Source: an uncultured bacterium (GTDB taxonomy: Bacteria > Planctomycetota > Phycisphaerae > Phycisphaerales > SM1A02). Taken from it: 37,882 nucleotides of DNA. Positions 8,021-15,260 of the stretch are shown here, piece by piece. Both the position numbers and the translations under genes were made by a program. Each line of letters opens with the position of its first letter. Positions within the stretch are counted from its first letter, which is position 1. The DNA lies in assembly GCA_903831295.1 (NCBI GenBank), contig CAIKXA010000055.1, positions 1 to 37,882 of the forward strand, given 5' to 3'. The notes under the pieces are model-generated. The model worked only from the letters and a program-made list of their open reading frames with translations. It was not told the DNA's origin and made no database searches.

Positions 8021-8656
8021 TTAAGGCGCGCGAAGCAGCGATTCAAGCTTTTCAAATTCTTGTTCGTCTTCTACGCAAGCTAAATAAAGCACCAAGCCAT
8101 CGCTCCAGATAAAAATCATGCCGCCAGTCTCGCCGCTGTCCGCGGAATCGATCACAAGCAGATTATTGGGCATATAGGGGTGCGAGCGTCCAAGTTTATC
8201 GAAGGCGACATATTGACCATCATCCGCGGCGAGATAGAGCGCAAGACAATGATTTTCATTTGGCGCGGTTTGTTGATACACAAGTTCTGCGCATCGATAA
8301 GGCGCTCCAGGAAGCGATGTTCCAGAAATTTTCTGCAATTCATATCCCGCCTCGCCCAAGTTGGGGGCTTGAAAAGTGCGGCCAAGAAGTCGCGAGAGCA
8401 ACGGACTTTGTTCGTTGACCTGAAGTGGTTCAATACTTTCGTCATGTTGGCAAGAAAATTGCGCTTGCCCATTTAATTCAGCTGCCGCTCCCATGACATC
8501 GCTCAACGGAATTCCACCCAGTACCGTAAGGCGATCAGCGATTCGTGGTCCGTACACGCCAAAGAAAATTGCACCGCCAACAGATAGCAACACGATGATC
8601 ACAGCGGTTGTCGATATGCGGTGGGCTGACGCTGGAAATTTTTCGGATTGGGTCAT
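8021..8656 (-). CDS. Membrane-anchored protein of unknown function
   Basis: A 211-residue product starting at the ATG complementary to 8654-8656; a GTG three codons earlier is possible. A single hydrophobic segment at about residues 15-35 (TAVIIVLLSVGGAIFFGVYG) follows a short polar N terminus, predicting a cytoplasmic tail, one membrane helix and an exported domain of about 175 residues. The exported domain has three Cys and ends with ILVYLACVEDEQEFEKLESLL-like acidic helix features. The layout resembles the C-terminal part of membrane anti-sigma factors, but no zinc-binding anti-sigma motif and no sigma gene are present, so no function is assigned. It diverges from the gene at 8703. Confidence 0.6.
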   Translation of the reverse strand: MTQSEKFPASAHRISTTAVIIVLLSVGGAIFFGVYGPRIADRLTVLGGIPLSDVMGAAAELNGQAQFSCQHDESIEPLQVNEQSPLLSRLLGRTFQAPNLGEAGYELQKISGTSLPGAPYRCAELVYQQTAPNENHCLALYLAADDGQYVAFDKLGRSHPYMPNNLLVIDSADSGETGGMIFIWSDGLVLYLACVEDEQEFEKLESLLRAP

Positions 8657-8702
8657 GAATTGCACGAACTAAATGGCGCTGTTATTCGCTACGATGATGG
8701 TA

Positions 8703-10304
8703 ATGAATCTTCACGGGTTATTTCGGCGTTTGGCAAAGCAAAATGCGGCAAAAATTGCCGCAAGCGGACTTGCTTTGGCGTGCGCTGCATATGCGCAAAA
8801 TGCACTTGATGGCTCGTTGCATGTTGGTTCAGGTGGCGTGAATACAGTTCCCGCGAGTGCCACAGCAACAAAGCCTGTGCGTAGAAACACCACGGATTTG
8901 CGACAAATCTCCGACGCGCTTGGCTATGCATCTGAGAGTAGTTGGGTGCGCGATGCAGGCGGCACGGACGTGCGCAAATTGGATCCCTCGGTCACCCGAG
9001 GATATGAGCCACCCAAGGGCACTCCTGAACCAACAAAAAAAATTGATTGGAAACAAACCAATCCGTTGAAATATGACAGTCAAGGACTTTCCTTGTCAAC
9101 AAATACATCCAGAGCACTGGAACAAGAAGCAATTCCATCGGGCAACTTTCAAATTAAAAATGGTGAGCGCGGCGTATTAACTGCAAGTAGTTTGCGCGGC
9201 ATACAACGCGAATTTGATCGTGACCGAATTGGCGCTGGGCAGTTGTCGCTTTATGAAACCGCCCGATTGCGTCAGGATATTCGCAACAAGACAATCAATG
9301 CGGAGGCGATTGGTGTTGGTTTGAGCGATCCGTTCAAGGCATATCAACCAGTGGACGCAATTATGGCGACGAAAGCACCAGAGCTAAAGCCACGAACTGA
9401 TTCGCTCAATCTGGAGCCTGTTGACACGCGCTTCAAGGGATATCAGGCGGTCATGATTGAAGTGAAGCAGCGGTTTGAATCCAAATTTAAAGAAGATCAA
9501 AAAGCCATGGAAGCAGCTGGAATTCAAACAAAGCCTTCAAATCAGCGCGAGGATGAAACCCGCGTATTGAGCGCCTATGAAAAATTAAAGAAAGAGATTG
9601 GTGACAAACAAAGTGAAATCGACGCGCAAGCTGCCGCCGTGTCAACCAAGGACGCTTCTTCAGCGAATCCCGAAGATAAATCAAAGCCGGCTGTAGATCC
9701 AAAGGACGAAAAGCGAGCGGGTGTAAACATGTCGCTGGATGACTATGCGTTGGTTTTAAAACATGGCAAACAGATTGACTCCATGACTGGGGAGGAAAAA
9801 AATCGATTGAATGAATTGTTGTCTGAAGGCCAGCGTGCGATGTATGAAGGCAATTCATTTGTCGCCGAGAAAAGATTTGAAGTGGCATTGGCAATCCACC
9901 CCAACGATCCGTTGGCGCTGGCGGGTTTGTTGCACTGTCAAATCAGCGCCAATCTTCCAAGCTCAGCGGCGATCACGTTGAAAAAATTATTCATCGAGCA
10001 CCCGGAAATGATGGATGTGAAGTGGGGCCCTCAGGCAATTCCGCCGCGCGCGCGATTGGAAAAATCGCTCGCGGAATCAAGTCGCCGAATTGTTCTTGGC
10101 AGAGACGCGTCACAGTATGGATTGTTGCAGGCCTACATCGGACACTTGTTGAATGATCAAGACGCGGTCACGGCTGGTTTATTTGCCATGCGTGGAAATG
10201 TGGGTGACGAGCATATGGCTGTGATTTTGCGGAAATTATGGGTAAATCCAGCCACGGATATGTCGCCTCAAAGAATAAATCCGCCCGCCTCGCCAGCTCC
10301 GTGA
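8703..10304 (+). CDS. Exported TPR-containing protein of unknown function
   Basis: A 533-residue product read from the ATG at 8703 has a signal peptide (MNLHGLFRRLAKQNAAK, hydrophobic run, AYA before QNA). Other in-frame ATGs at 8673, 8694 and 8697 exist, but the signal peptide fits 8703 best. The middle (about 190-330) is charged and helical, probably coiled coil. A TPR-like unit lies at about 375-420 (LLSEGQRAMYEGNSFVAEKRFEVALAIHPNDPLALAGL). No enzyme motif is visible. It is most likely a periplasmic or surface scaffold. The gene ends 10 bp before the convergent metF. Confidence 0.65.
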   Translation: MNLHGLFRRLAKQNAAKIAASGLALACAAYAQNALDGSLHVGSGGVNTVPASATATKPVRRNTTDLRQISDALGYASESSWVRDAGGTDVRKLDPSVTRGYEPPKGTPEPTKKIDWKQTNPLKYDSQGLSLSTNTSRALEQEAIPSGNFQIKNGERGVLTASSLRGIQREFDRDRIGAGQLSLYETARLRQDIRNKTINAEAIGVGLSDPFKAYQPVDAIMATKAPELKPRTDSLNLEPVDTRFKGYQAVMIEVKQRFESKFKEDQKAMEAAGIQTKPSNQREDETRVLSAYEKLKKEIGDKQSEIDAQAAAVSTKDASSANPEDKSKPAVDPKDEKRAGVNMSLDDYALVLKHGKQIDSMTGEEKNRLNELLSEGQRAMYEGNSFVAEKRFEVALAIHPNDPLALAGLLHCQISANLPSSAAITLKKLFIEHPEMMDVKWGPQAIPPRARLEKSLAESSRRIVLGRDASQYGLLQAYIGHLLNDQDAVTAGLFAMRGNVGDEHMAVILRKLWVNPATDMSPQRINPPASPAP

Positions 10305-10314
10305 TCTTTTCCAA

Positions 10315-11217
10315 TCAACGTAAATCGGCGGCGGTTTTTACGCCAAGATTTTGAAAAATAGCGCGCGTGGCGTCGCTTTTATTCAGCGTGTACAGATGAA
10401 TTCCACGCACGCCTTTGTCTAGCAAGGCCATGCATTGCTCGGTTGCCCAGTGAATGCCAACTCGCTCAACAGAAGCCACATCTTCGCCACAGCGCTGCAC
10501 AGCGCGTAATAATTTTGCCGGGAATCTGGTGCCGCCAGCCAAATCAGCCATGCGCTTTAATCCGGCGATGCTTGTGACCGGCATAATGCCAGCCATCACC
10601 GGAATCTGAATGCCCGCGAGTTGGCATCGTTCTTGCCAATCAAAAAATGTGGCATTGTCAAAAAACAATTGGCTGCAAATATAGTCCGCGCCTGCGTCAA
10701 CTTTGGCGCGCAAGTGATCCATTTGCAGCAATGTATTGGGAGTATCCGGGTGACCCTCGGGAAATCCCGCCACGCCAATACCAAATCCACGTGGATCTGG
10801 GTGAATGGCACGCTCATTGAATTTGCGGATGAATCGCACCAAATCAATGGCGTGTGGAAAATCGCTCGCGGTTTGTCCGGCTTGCGGCGCGTCGCCGCGC
10901 AACGCCAAAATATTGGAGACGCCGCACTGCGCATACTGGGTTAAAATATTTTCGATATCGCCACAAGTGTGGTTGGCGCAGGTGAGATGTGGAATTGGAT
11001 CAAGTTTGGTTTGGGTTTTCAGACGAACCACAAGCTCATGCGTGCGCGCGCGCGTGCTGCCCGCCGCGCCATAAGTGACGCTGACAAACGAAGGCTGCAA
11101 ACGTTCAAAGTCCGCGATCACGTGAAAGAGCGAGTCCCAACCCGCGTCGTTGCGCGGCGGAAAAAATTCAAAACTTGCTGTGACCGAGTCGCGCTTGAGA
11201 ATGTCCGCAATATGCAT
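10315..11217 (-). CDS. metF: 5,10-methylenetetrahydrofolate reductase
   Basis: This FAD enzyme reduces methylene-tetrahydrofolate to 5-methyl-tetrahydrofolate, the methyl donor for methionine synthesis. The 300-residue length is standard. Visible signatures are FEFFPPRND at the start of the barrel, VSVTYGAAGSTR, HLTCANHT, NILALRGDAP, GFPEGHPDT, KVDAGADYICSQLFFDN and VMAGIMPV. The protein is cytoplasmic. The start ATG lies only 27 bp from the divergent rex start, leaving almost no leader. No SAM or cobalamin riboswitch fits in that space. Confidence 0.95.
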   Translation of the reverse strand: MHIADILKRDSVTASFEFFPPRNDAGWDSLFHVIADFERLQPSFVSVTYGAAGSTRARTHELVVRLKTQTKLDPIPHLTCANHTCGDIENILTQYAQCGVSNILALRGDAPQAGQTASDFPHAIDLVRFIRKFNERAIHPDPRGFGIGVAGFPEGHPDTPNTLLQMDHLRAKVDAGADYICSQLFFDNATFFDWQERCQLAGIQIPVMAGIMPVTSIAGLKRMADLAGGTRFPAKLLRAVQRCGEDVASVERVGIHWATEQCMALLDKGVRGIHLYTLNKSDATRAIFQNLGVKTAADLR

Positions 11218-11245
11218 GCGGATAGTCTATTGTGAATCTTCGCAA
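11218..11245. promoter_or_regulatory. Compressed divergent metF/rex control region with an imperfect palindrome
   Basis: Only 27 bp separate the two start codons. The words TTGTGAA (11230-11236) and TTCGCAA (11239-11245) form an inverted repeat with a 2-bp spacer, touching the A of the rex ATG. Rex operators are known as TTGTGAA-N4-TTCACAA, so the half-sites are similar but the spacer is short. A -10-like TATTGT lies at 11228-11233, which would give a near-leaderless rex mRNA. Both readings are inferences. Confidence 0.35.
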
Positions 11246-11898
11246 TGCCTAATTTAGATCGCATCTCCAAACCCACTGGCCGACGAATGAGTCTTTATCT
11301 TCGCGTGCTGCAATCCCGTATTGATCAGCCGAATGCGGCGATTCGCAGCAAGGAGTTGGGCGCGCAAACCGGCGTGAAGGACGCACAAGTGCGCAAGGAT
11401 TTGGCTTGCTTTGGGTCCCTTGGGCGACCCGGCGTTGGATATGGCGTGAGTGAATTGCACAATCAACTGCGCAAAGCCATGGGAATGGATCAAACTTGGA
11501 AAACGGTTCTGGTGGGTACTGGCAATATTGGGCGAGCCTTGTTGGCGTATCCGCGCTTTCGAAATGAAGGGTTTGATTTCGCGGCCGCATTTGATCAAGA
11601 CAAGAAAGCCGTGGGCAAGCGTATTTCGGGTCTGACAATTCAATCCATGGACGAGTTGAAAAGAACCGTGAAGAAATCGTCCGCTTTGATAGGTTTGATA
11701 GCCGTGCCGCCAGCCGCGGCTACAACGGTGGCGCAGATGTTGGTGGACGCCGGCATTCGTGGCATTCTAAATTTTGCGCCGGTTCGGCTGCATCTACCAC
11801 AAGGCGTCGCCGTGGTGAATGTAGATTTCACCGACGCGCTTGAGCAACTCGCGTTTGAGATTCGATTGATAAAAACCGATGTGAAGGTGGTGAAATGA
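11245..11898 (+). CDS. rex: Redox-sensing transcriptional repressor Rex
   Basis: Rex senses the NADH/NAD+ ratio and represses respiratory and fermentative genes. The 217-residue product has the N-terminal winged helix (about 8-80), with SKELGAQTGVKDAQVRKDL and the DNA-binding wing RPGVGYGV, and a Rossmann domain starting VLVGTGNIGRALL (G91, G93, G96). NFAPVRLHLP and the swapped C-terminal helix (EQLAFEIRLIK) are typical. The length matches the family. The stop overlaps the next start (ATGA), so rex heads a probable operon with two lipoprotein genes and an amidase. Confidence 0.93.
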   Translation: MPNLDRISKPTGRRMSLYLRVLQSRIDQPNAAIRSKELGAQTGVKDAQVRKDLACFGSLGRPGVGYGVSELHNQLRKAMGMDQTWKTVLVGTGNIGRALLAYPRFRNEGFDFAAAFDQDKKAVGKRISGLTIQSMDELKRTVKKSSALIGLIAVPPAAATTVAQMLVDAGIRGILNFAPVRLHLPQGVAVVNVDFTDALEQLAFEIRLIKTDVKVVK

Positions 11899-12566
11899 GA
11901 AACTTTTTAAGTAGCTTGGGAATTGCGGCGATGGCTTTGGCGGGCTGTCATGCGAAGGTATTTACGCCAAGTCCAGCCGACGCATTGCGTGAACAAGTAC
12001 AAGCGCTTGAAGCCAAGAATTCCGCTCTGGAGTCGCGCGTGGAGGAATTGAACGCTCAACTTTCAAGCAAGAGCGAGGCCGCGGCAACGCCGGGCGCAAT
12101 TCCAACCGTTACGCCGGAGTTGGAGCAAGCCACGCCGCGGGTAGCCAAAATTTCCATTGGAAGTTTGTCCCGAGTTGTGCCCAAATCACCGCCTTCAGGA
12201 ATGGCCACGCAACCTGGGGAACTTGTTGTCTTTATAAATGTGTTTGACGGAAAGGACCGAGCATTTCAATTGACTGGAACCGTGGATCTTGAAGCCAGCG
12301 CGCACGCGCCGGGAGGGAAAGTTGTCTCTTTAGCGTCAAGCCATTGGGGACCGTTGCAATTGCGGGACGTGTATCGAAGTGGCTTTGGAACCCCGCACTA
12401 TTCCTTGCAGGTGCCCATTGTGGTGCCTGCCGACATGCAAGACGCCACGCTTTTGGTTGTGGTGACCTATGTGGATGGCTGGACCGGTAGAACTTTAAAA
12501 ACCGAGCGCGCCATGCCTTGGCCAATTGATGATTTTCTAGCGGAAATACCGAGTAAATTAGAATGA
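11895..12566 (+). CDS. Lipoprotein with coiled-coil segment
   Basis: A 223-residue product has a lipoprotein signal (MRNFLSSLGIAAMALAGC; lipobox ALAGC, Cys18). The next 40 residues have heptad-like helices (LREQVQALEAKNSALESRVEEL), a clear coiled coil. A linker (about 60-80) precedes a beta-rich domain of about 130 residues (VVFINVFDGKDR ... LLVVVTYVDGWTGRTL). No named family is recognised. It overlaps rex by four bases (ATGA) and the following gene in the same way, so translation is probably coupled. The coiled coil suggests an oligomer at the envelope. Confidence 0.72.
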   Translation: MRNFLSSLGIAAMALAGCHAKVFTPSPADALREQVQALEAKNSALESRVEELNAQLSSKSEAAATPGAIPTVTPELEQATPRVAKISIGSLSRVVPKSPPSGMATQPGELVVFINVFDGKDRAFQLTGTVDLEASAHAPGGKVVSLASSHWGPLQLRDVYRSGFGTPHYSLQVPIVVPADMQDATLLVVVTYVDGWTGRTLKTERAMPWPIDDFLAEIPSKLE

Positions 12567-12856
12567 TTATCATGCAAAACGCCATGCATTGCATTGAGAG
12601 CATTCAACTCCCCAAAGTTCGCGCGCTAGCCACTATGCATTGTGGTCGGCGTGTGTTGATCGCCATCTCTATCACTATTGGTGGATTCATTTGCATGCAG
12701 GGCTGTCAAAAAGTTCTCTTTCCCGAGAGTGAGCCGCGCAATCAGTTTGAACGATCCGACAACTTGCGTGACCGCTTCACGCCAGTGACGGAGCCCGATG
12801 TATTTGGAACTCCAAAGCCAGCGTTGCGCGCGCGCCTCTCTCCGCCAGCGGGTTAA
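12563..12856 (+). CDS. Small lipoprotein of unknown function
   Basis: A 97-residue product starting at the ATG of an ATGA overlap with the gene before. A hydrophobic helix (about 30-47) ends in MQGC, a plausible lipobox with Cys48. An inner ATG at 12635 would give a normal 24-residue signal peptide and may be the real start. The mature peptide is about 50 residues, polar, with repeated Arg, Asp and Pro (SEPRNQFERSDNLRDRFTP). No family is recognised. Position suggests it works with the neighbouring lipoprotein. Confidence 0.6.
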   Translation: MIIMQNAMHCIESIQLPKVRALATMHCGRRVLIAISITIGGFICMQGCQKVLFPESEPRNQFERSDNLRDRFTPVTEPDVFGTPKPALRARLSPPAG

Positions 12857-12932
12857 GTGGCCGTGAAAATAAAATTAAATTTTGCCAAAGCCAATTCAAG
12901 ATTTGTCCGATAGTGGTGTTGAGGAAATTTTT

Positions 12933-13646
12933 ATGTCTCTAAGAATTCCAATCTTCAACACAGCGACCATTCAACAAGCCCTGACTCGGCGGACAAATAT
13001 TGTTTGGGCGGGCTTCGCTGCGGCGGCCGCAATCACAAGTAGTTTGTTGGTTCTTGGAGATGCAAATGGACCAAAGCCATTGGCCATGGCCAGCGTGGTT
13101 GTTGGCGCAAGCGACGCGAGCATTCTTCCGCGCGAAGCGAAGTTGGATCATCAACGCTGGACCTCGATTGTGATTCATCACTCAAGTACGCCTGCCGGCG
13201 ACGCAGCTTCGGTGGCGCGACTTCAAGGAGCCAGGGACGCGAGTGAAATTGGCTATCACTTTATTATCGGTAACGGACAGGGAATCGCTGATGGATATAT
13301 AGAGGTTGCAAGCCGTTGGAATCGCCAAGAAGCTGGCGCGCATGTCGCGTCGATCACCAAACATAATGGCAATGGCGCAACTTTGGTTTCGCATCAACGC
13401 ATGCCTTCAGCCGATGATTTGAATCGACACGCCGTGGGAATTTGCCTGATTGGCAATGGAGATCGAAGGCCATTTACCGACAATCAAATGCGGGAGTTGG
13501 CGACACTTGTTCGACGCCTGCAAAAAGAATTGAATATCCCCGCGGATCATGTTTACTTGCATAGTGATGTGGCGGGTGTGAGCAGTCCGGGCCGATTTTT
13601 TAGCGCCGCGGATTTTGAAGCCCAACTTGTGCAAACCAAATCTTGA
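12933..13646 (+). CDS. Membrane-anchored N-acetylmuramoyl-L-alanine amidase (Amidase_2/PGRP fold)
   Basis: Amidases of this fold cut the bond between MurNAc and the stem peptide. The 237-residue product has a short N terminus, a hydrophobic anchor (about 22-42) and an amidase domain (about 73-230). Visible motifs are SIVIHHSST (first zinc His), IGYHFIIGNG, GAHVASITKHN, VGICLIGNGD and VYLHSDVAGVSSPGRFF (second His in the usual place). The start at 12933 has GAGGA at 12921-12925; an in-frame codon at 12882 is less likely. It is the last gene of the rex-lipoprotein set and points to a cell-wall task. Activity is inferred. Confidence 0.8.
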   Translation: MSLRIPIFNTATIQQALTRRTNIVWAGFAAAAAITSSLLVLGDANGPKPLAMASVVVGASDASILPREAKLDHQRWTSIVIHHSSTPAGDAASVARLQGARDASEIGYHFIIGNGQGIADGYIEVASRWNRQEAGAHVASITKHNGNGATLVSHQRMPSADDLNRHAVGICLIGNGDRRPFTDNQMRELATLVRRLQKELNIPADHVYLHSDVAGVSSPGRFFSAADFEAQLVQTKS

Positions 13647-13823
13647 CCTGAATCACGCTTGTTCTTAAAGCTCACTTCAAGATTTCTGCAATTGAATCCG
13701 TAAATACAAGCGAATTTTGATAAGGCGATTGAATTACAGCGAAGGCTTTGTTAACCTCAATGTGCTCAATATCGTGAGCTTTGAAGTCCCATTTTTAAAT
13801 CGTCGAACAACATAGTTATTCAA

Positions 13824-14696
13824 ATGTCACAACTTCCAATAGAACTATTTGGTCATCGCGTCATCGCCAAAATTGGAACAGGGGCGGCAAGCGAAGTCTT
13901 TGTTGTTCAAGACATGAAGACCAAGCAAGTTTGGGCGCTGAAACTGGTGGTGTTGTCGGACGAAAAATCAGACCGATTCATTGAGCAGGTTGAAAAAGAA
14001 TATGACATTGGATCCAAATTAGATCATGTGAACATTCGCGGCATTCATAAAATATTGCGTACTAAAAAATTATTCACCACCACCGAAGTTGGCTTGTTGA
14101 TGGAATTGGTGGACGCTGAAACCCTGGATGATCAAAATCCAGAAAGCGTGAGTGCGGCCGCTCGTCTATTTGCCCAAGTGGCCCGCGGCCTTGAGCACAT
14201 GAATGAGCGGGGATTTGTGCACGCCGACATGAAGCCGATCAACGTGATGGTGACTGGCGAACAGCAAGTGAAGATCATTGATTTGGGGCAAGCGTGCGCT
14301 GTGAATGAAGTGAAGAAGAGAATTCAAGGAACGCTTGGGTACATCGCGCCAGAGCAGGCCCATCTTCAGGCGATCACGGCCCAAACAGACGTGTACAACT
14401 TTGGAGCCATGATGTACAAAGTTCTCGCGGGAGAGATTATTCCAACCGCCTTGCAAATTGGCGCCGACGGCGTTTCCATGTCGGCTGTAACGCCCAGCAT
14501 GGTGAAACTTCCAGCGCCGCTGAATAAGAAAAGAATTGGAATTCCAGATGAATTGAGTGATCTGGTTCAGGAGTGCATACAACTGAAGCCGCAAGATCGC
14601 GTTCCGGGAATGGGCCAAGTTGCCGAACGATTGGAACTGATTGTGTCCGCGCTTGGCGATACGCATATGGGTTTGCGAGCGGTCGCAGCCAAGTAA
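13824..14696 (+). CDS. Serine/threonine protein kinase
   Basis: A 290-residue soluble kinase of the bacterial Hanks type, essentially a bare catalytic domain. The glycine loop is IGTGAASEVFVV (17-28) and the ATP lysine is K40 in ALKLV. The catalytic loop is HADMKPINV (D135, N140), and the DFG position reads DLG (153-155). GTLGYIAPEQ (169-178) and DVYNFGAMMYKVLAG complete the C lobe. HAD instead of HRD makes it a non-RD kinase, so activation-loop phosphorylation may not be needed. There is no transmembrane or sensor domain. The upstream 177 bp contain a long-spaced inverted repeat. Its substrate is unknown. Confidence 0.9.
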   Translation: MSQLPIELFGHRVIAKIGTGAASEVFVVQDMKTKQVWALKLVVLSDEKSDRFIEQVEKEYDIGSKLDHVNIRGIHKILRTKKLFTTTEVGLLMELVDAETLDDQNPESVSAAARLFAQVARGLEHMNERGFVHADMKPINVMVTGEQQVKIIDLGQACAVNEVKKRIQGTLGYIAPEQAHLQAITAQTDVYNFGAMMYKVLAGEIIPTALQIGADGVSMSAVTPSMVKLPAPLNKKRIGIPDELSDLVQECIQLKPQDRVPGMGQVAERLELIVSALGDTHMGLRAVAAK

Positions 14697-14774
14697 GAAC
14701 GCCTTCAGAACGTCAAGTATGAGTGCCCAATAAAGGGGTAGCGCGAGTTACACTTGTCGCAGGTTCCATCAAAG

Positions 14775-15260
14775 ATGAAGTCATCCAGCGACGATAAATG
14801 GGATATTCGATTTCTTTTGCTCGCCGATCAGATCGCGACATGGAGCAAGGATCCAAGCCGTGGTGTCGGCGCGATTATTGTGAGCGCCGCCAAGCAAATT
14901 GTGGCAACGGGATTTAACGGCTTGCCGCGAGGCGTTGAGGATCGCGCTGAGCGATTGGAGCGGCCAGCCAAATACGAATTGATTGTGCACGCGGAAATGA
15001 ACGCCATTATTCAATGCGCCCGCAATGGTGTGAGCCCGCTTGGGTGCGCCATGTTCACCAGTTTTTCGCCCTGTGTTGCGTGCGCTATTGGCATGGTGCA
15101 AGCGGGTATTTCCCGCGTGGTGACGTGGGAGCCTGATCTTGTTGGCGCCGACGCGCATTGGCTTGAGAGCATTCGCAAAGCGCAAAACGTGCTCAGTGAA
15201 AGCGGTGTCGCGTATGAAGTGCGAACGCGTCCTGCGGCGGTTTCACATTCGATTGGGTGA
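14775..15260 (+). CDS. Deoxycytidylate (dCMP) deaminase-like protein
   Basis: A 161-residue zinc deaminase. The signature HAEMNAI (H72, E74) and SPCVAC (C100, C103) form the zinc site with the catalytic Glu. SKDPSRGVGAIIV near residue 24 and FNGLPRGVED are typical of the dCMP deaminase (ComEB) branch, which makes dUMP for thymidylate synthesis. A close alternative within the superfamily cannot be ruled out without a tree. The ATG at 14775 is chosen; a TTG at 14754 is possible. The 3' end overlaps the convergent argS by 18 bp. Confidence 0.85.
   Translation: MKSSSDDKWDIRFLLLADQIATWSKDPSRGVGAIIVSAAKQIVATGFNGLPRGVEDRAERLERPAKYELIVHAEMNAIIQCARNGVSPLGCAMFTSFSPCVACAIGMVQAGISRVVTWEPDLVGADAHWLESIRKAQNVLSESGVAYEVRTRPAAVSHSIG

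Noticed and set aside
11218-11244. SAM or cobalamin riboswitch before metF
   Set aside because: Only 27 bp are available and no matching motif is seen.
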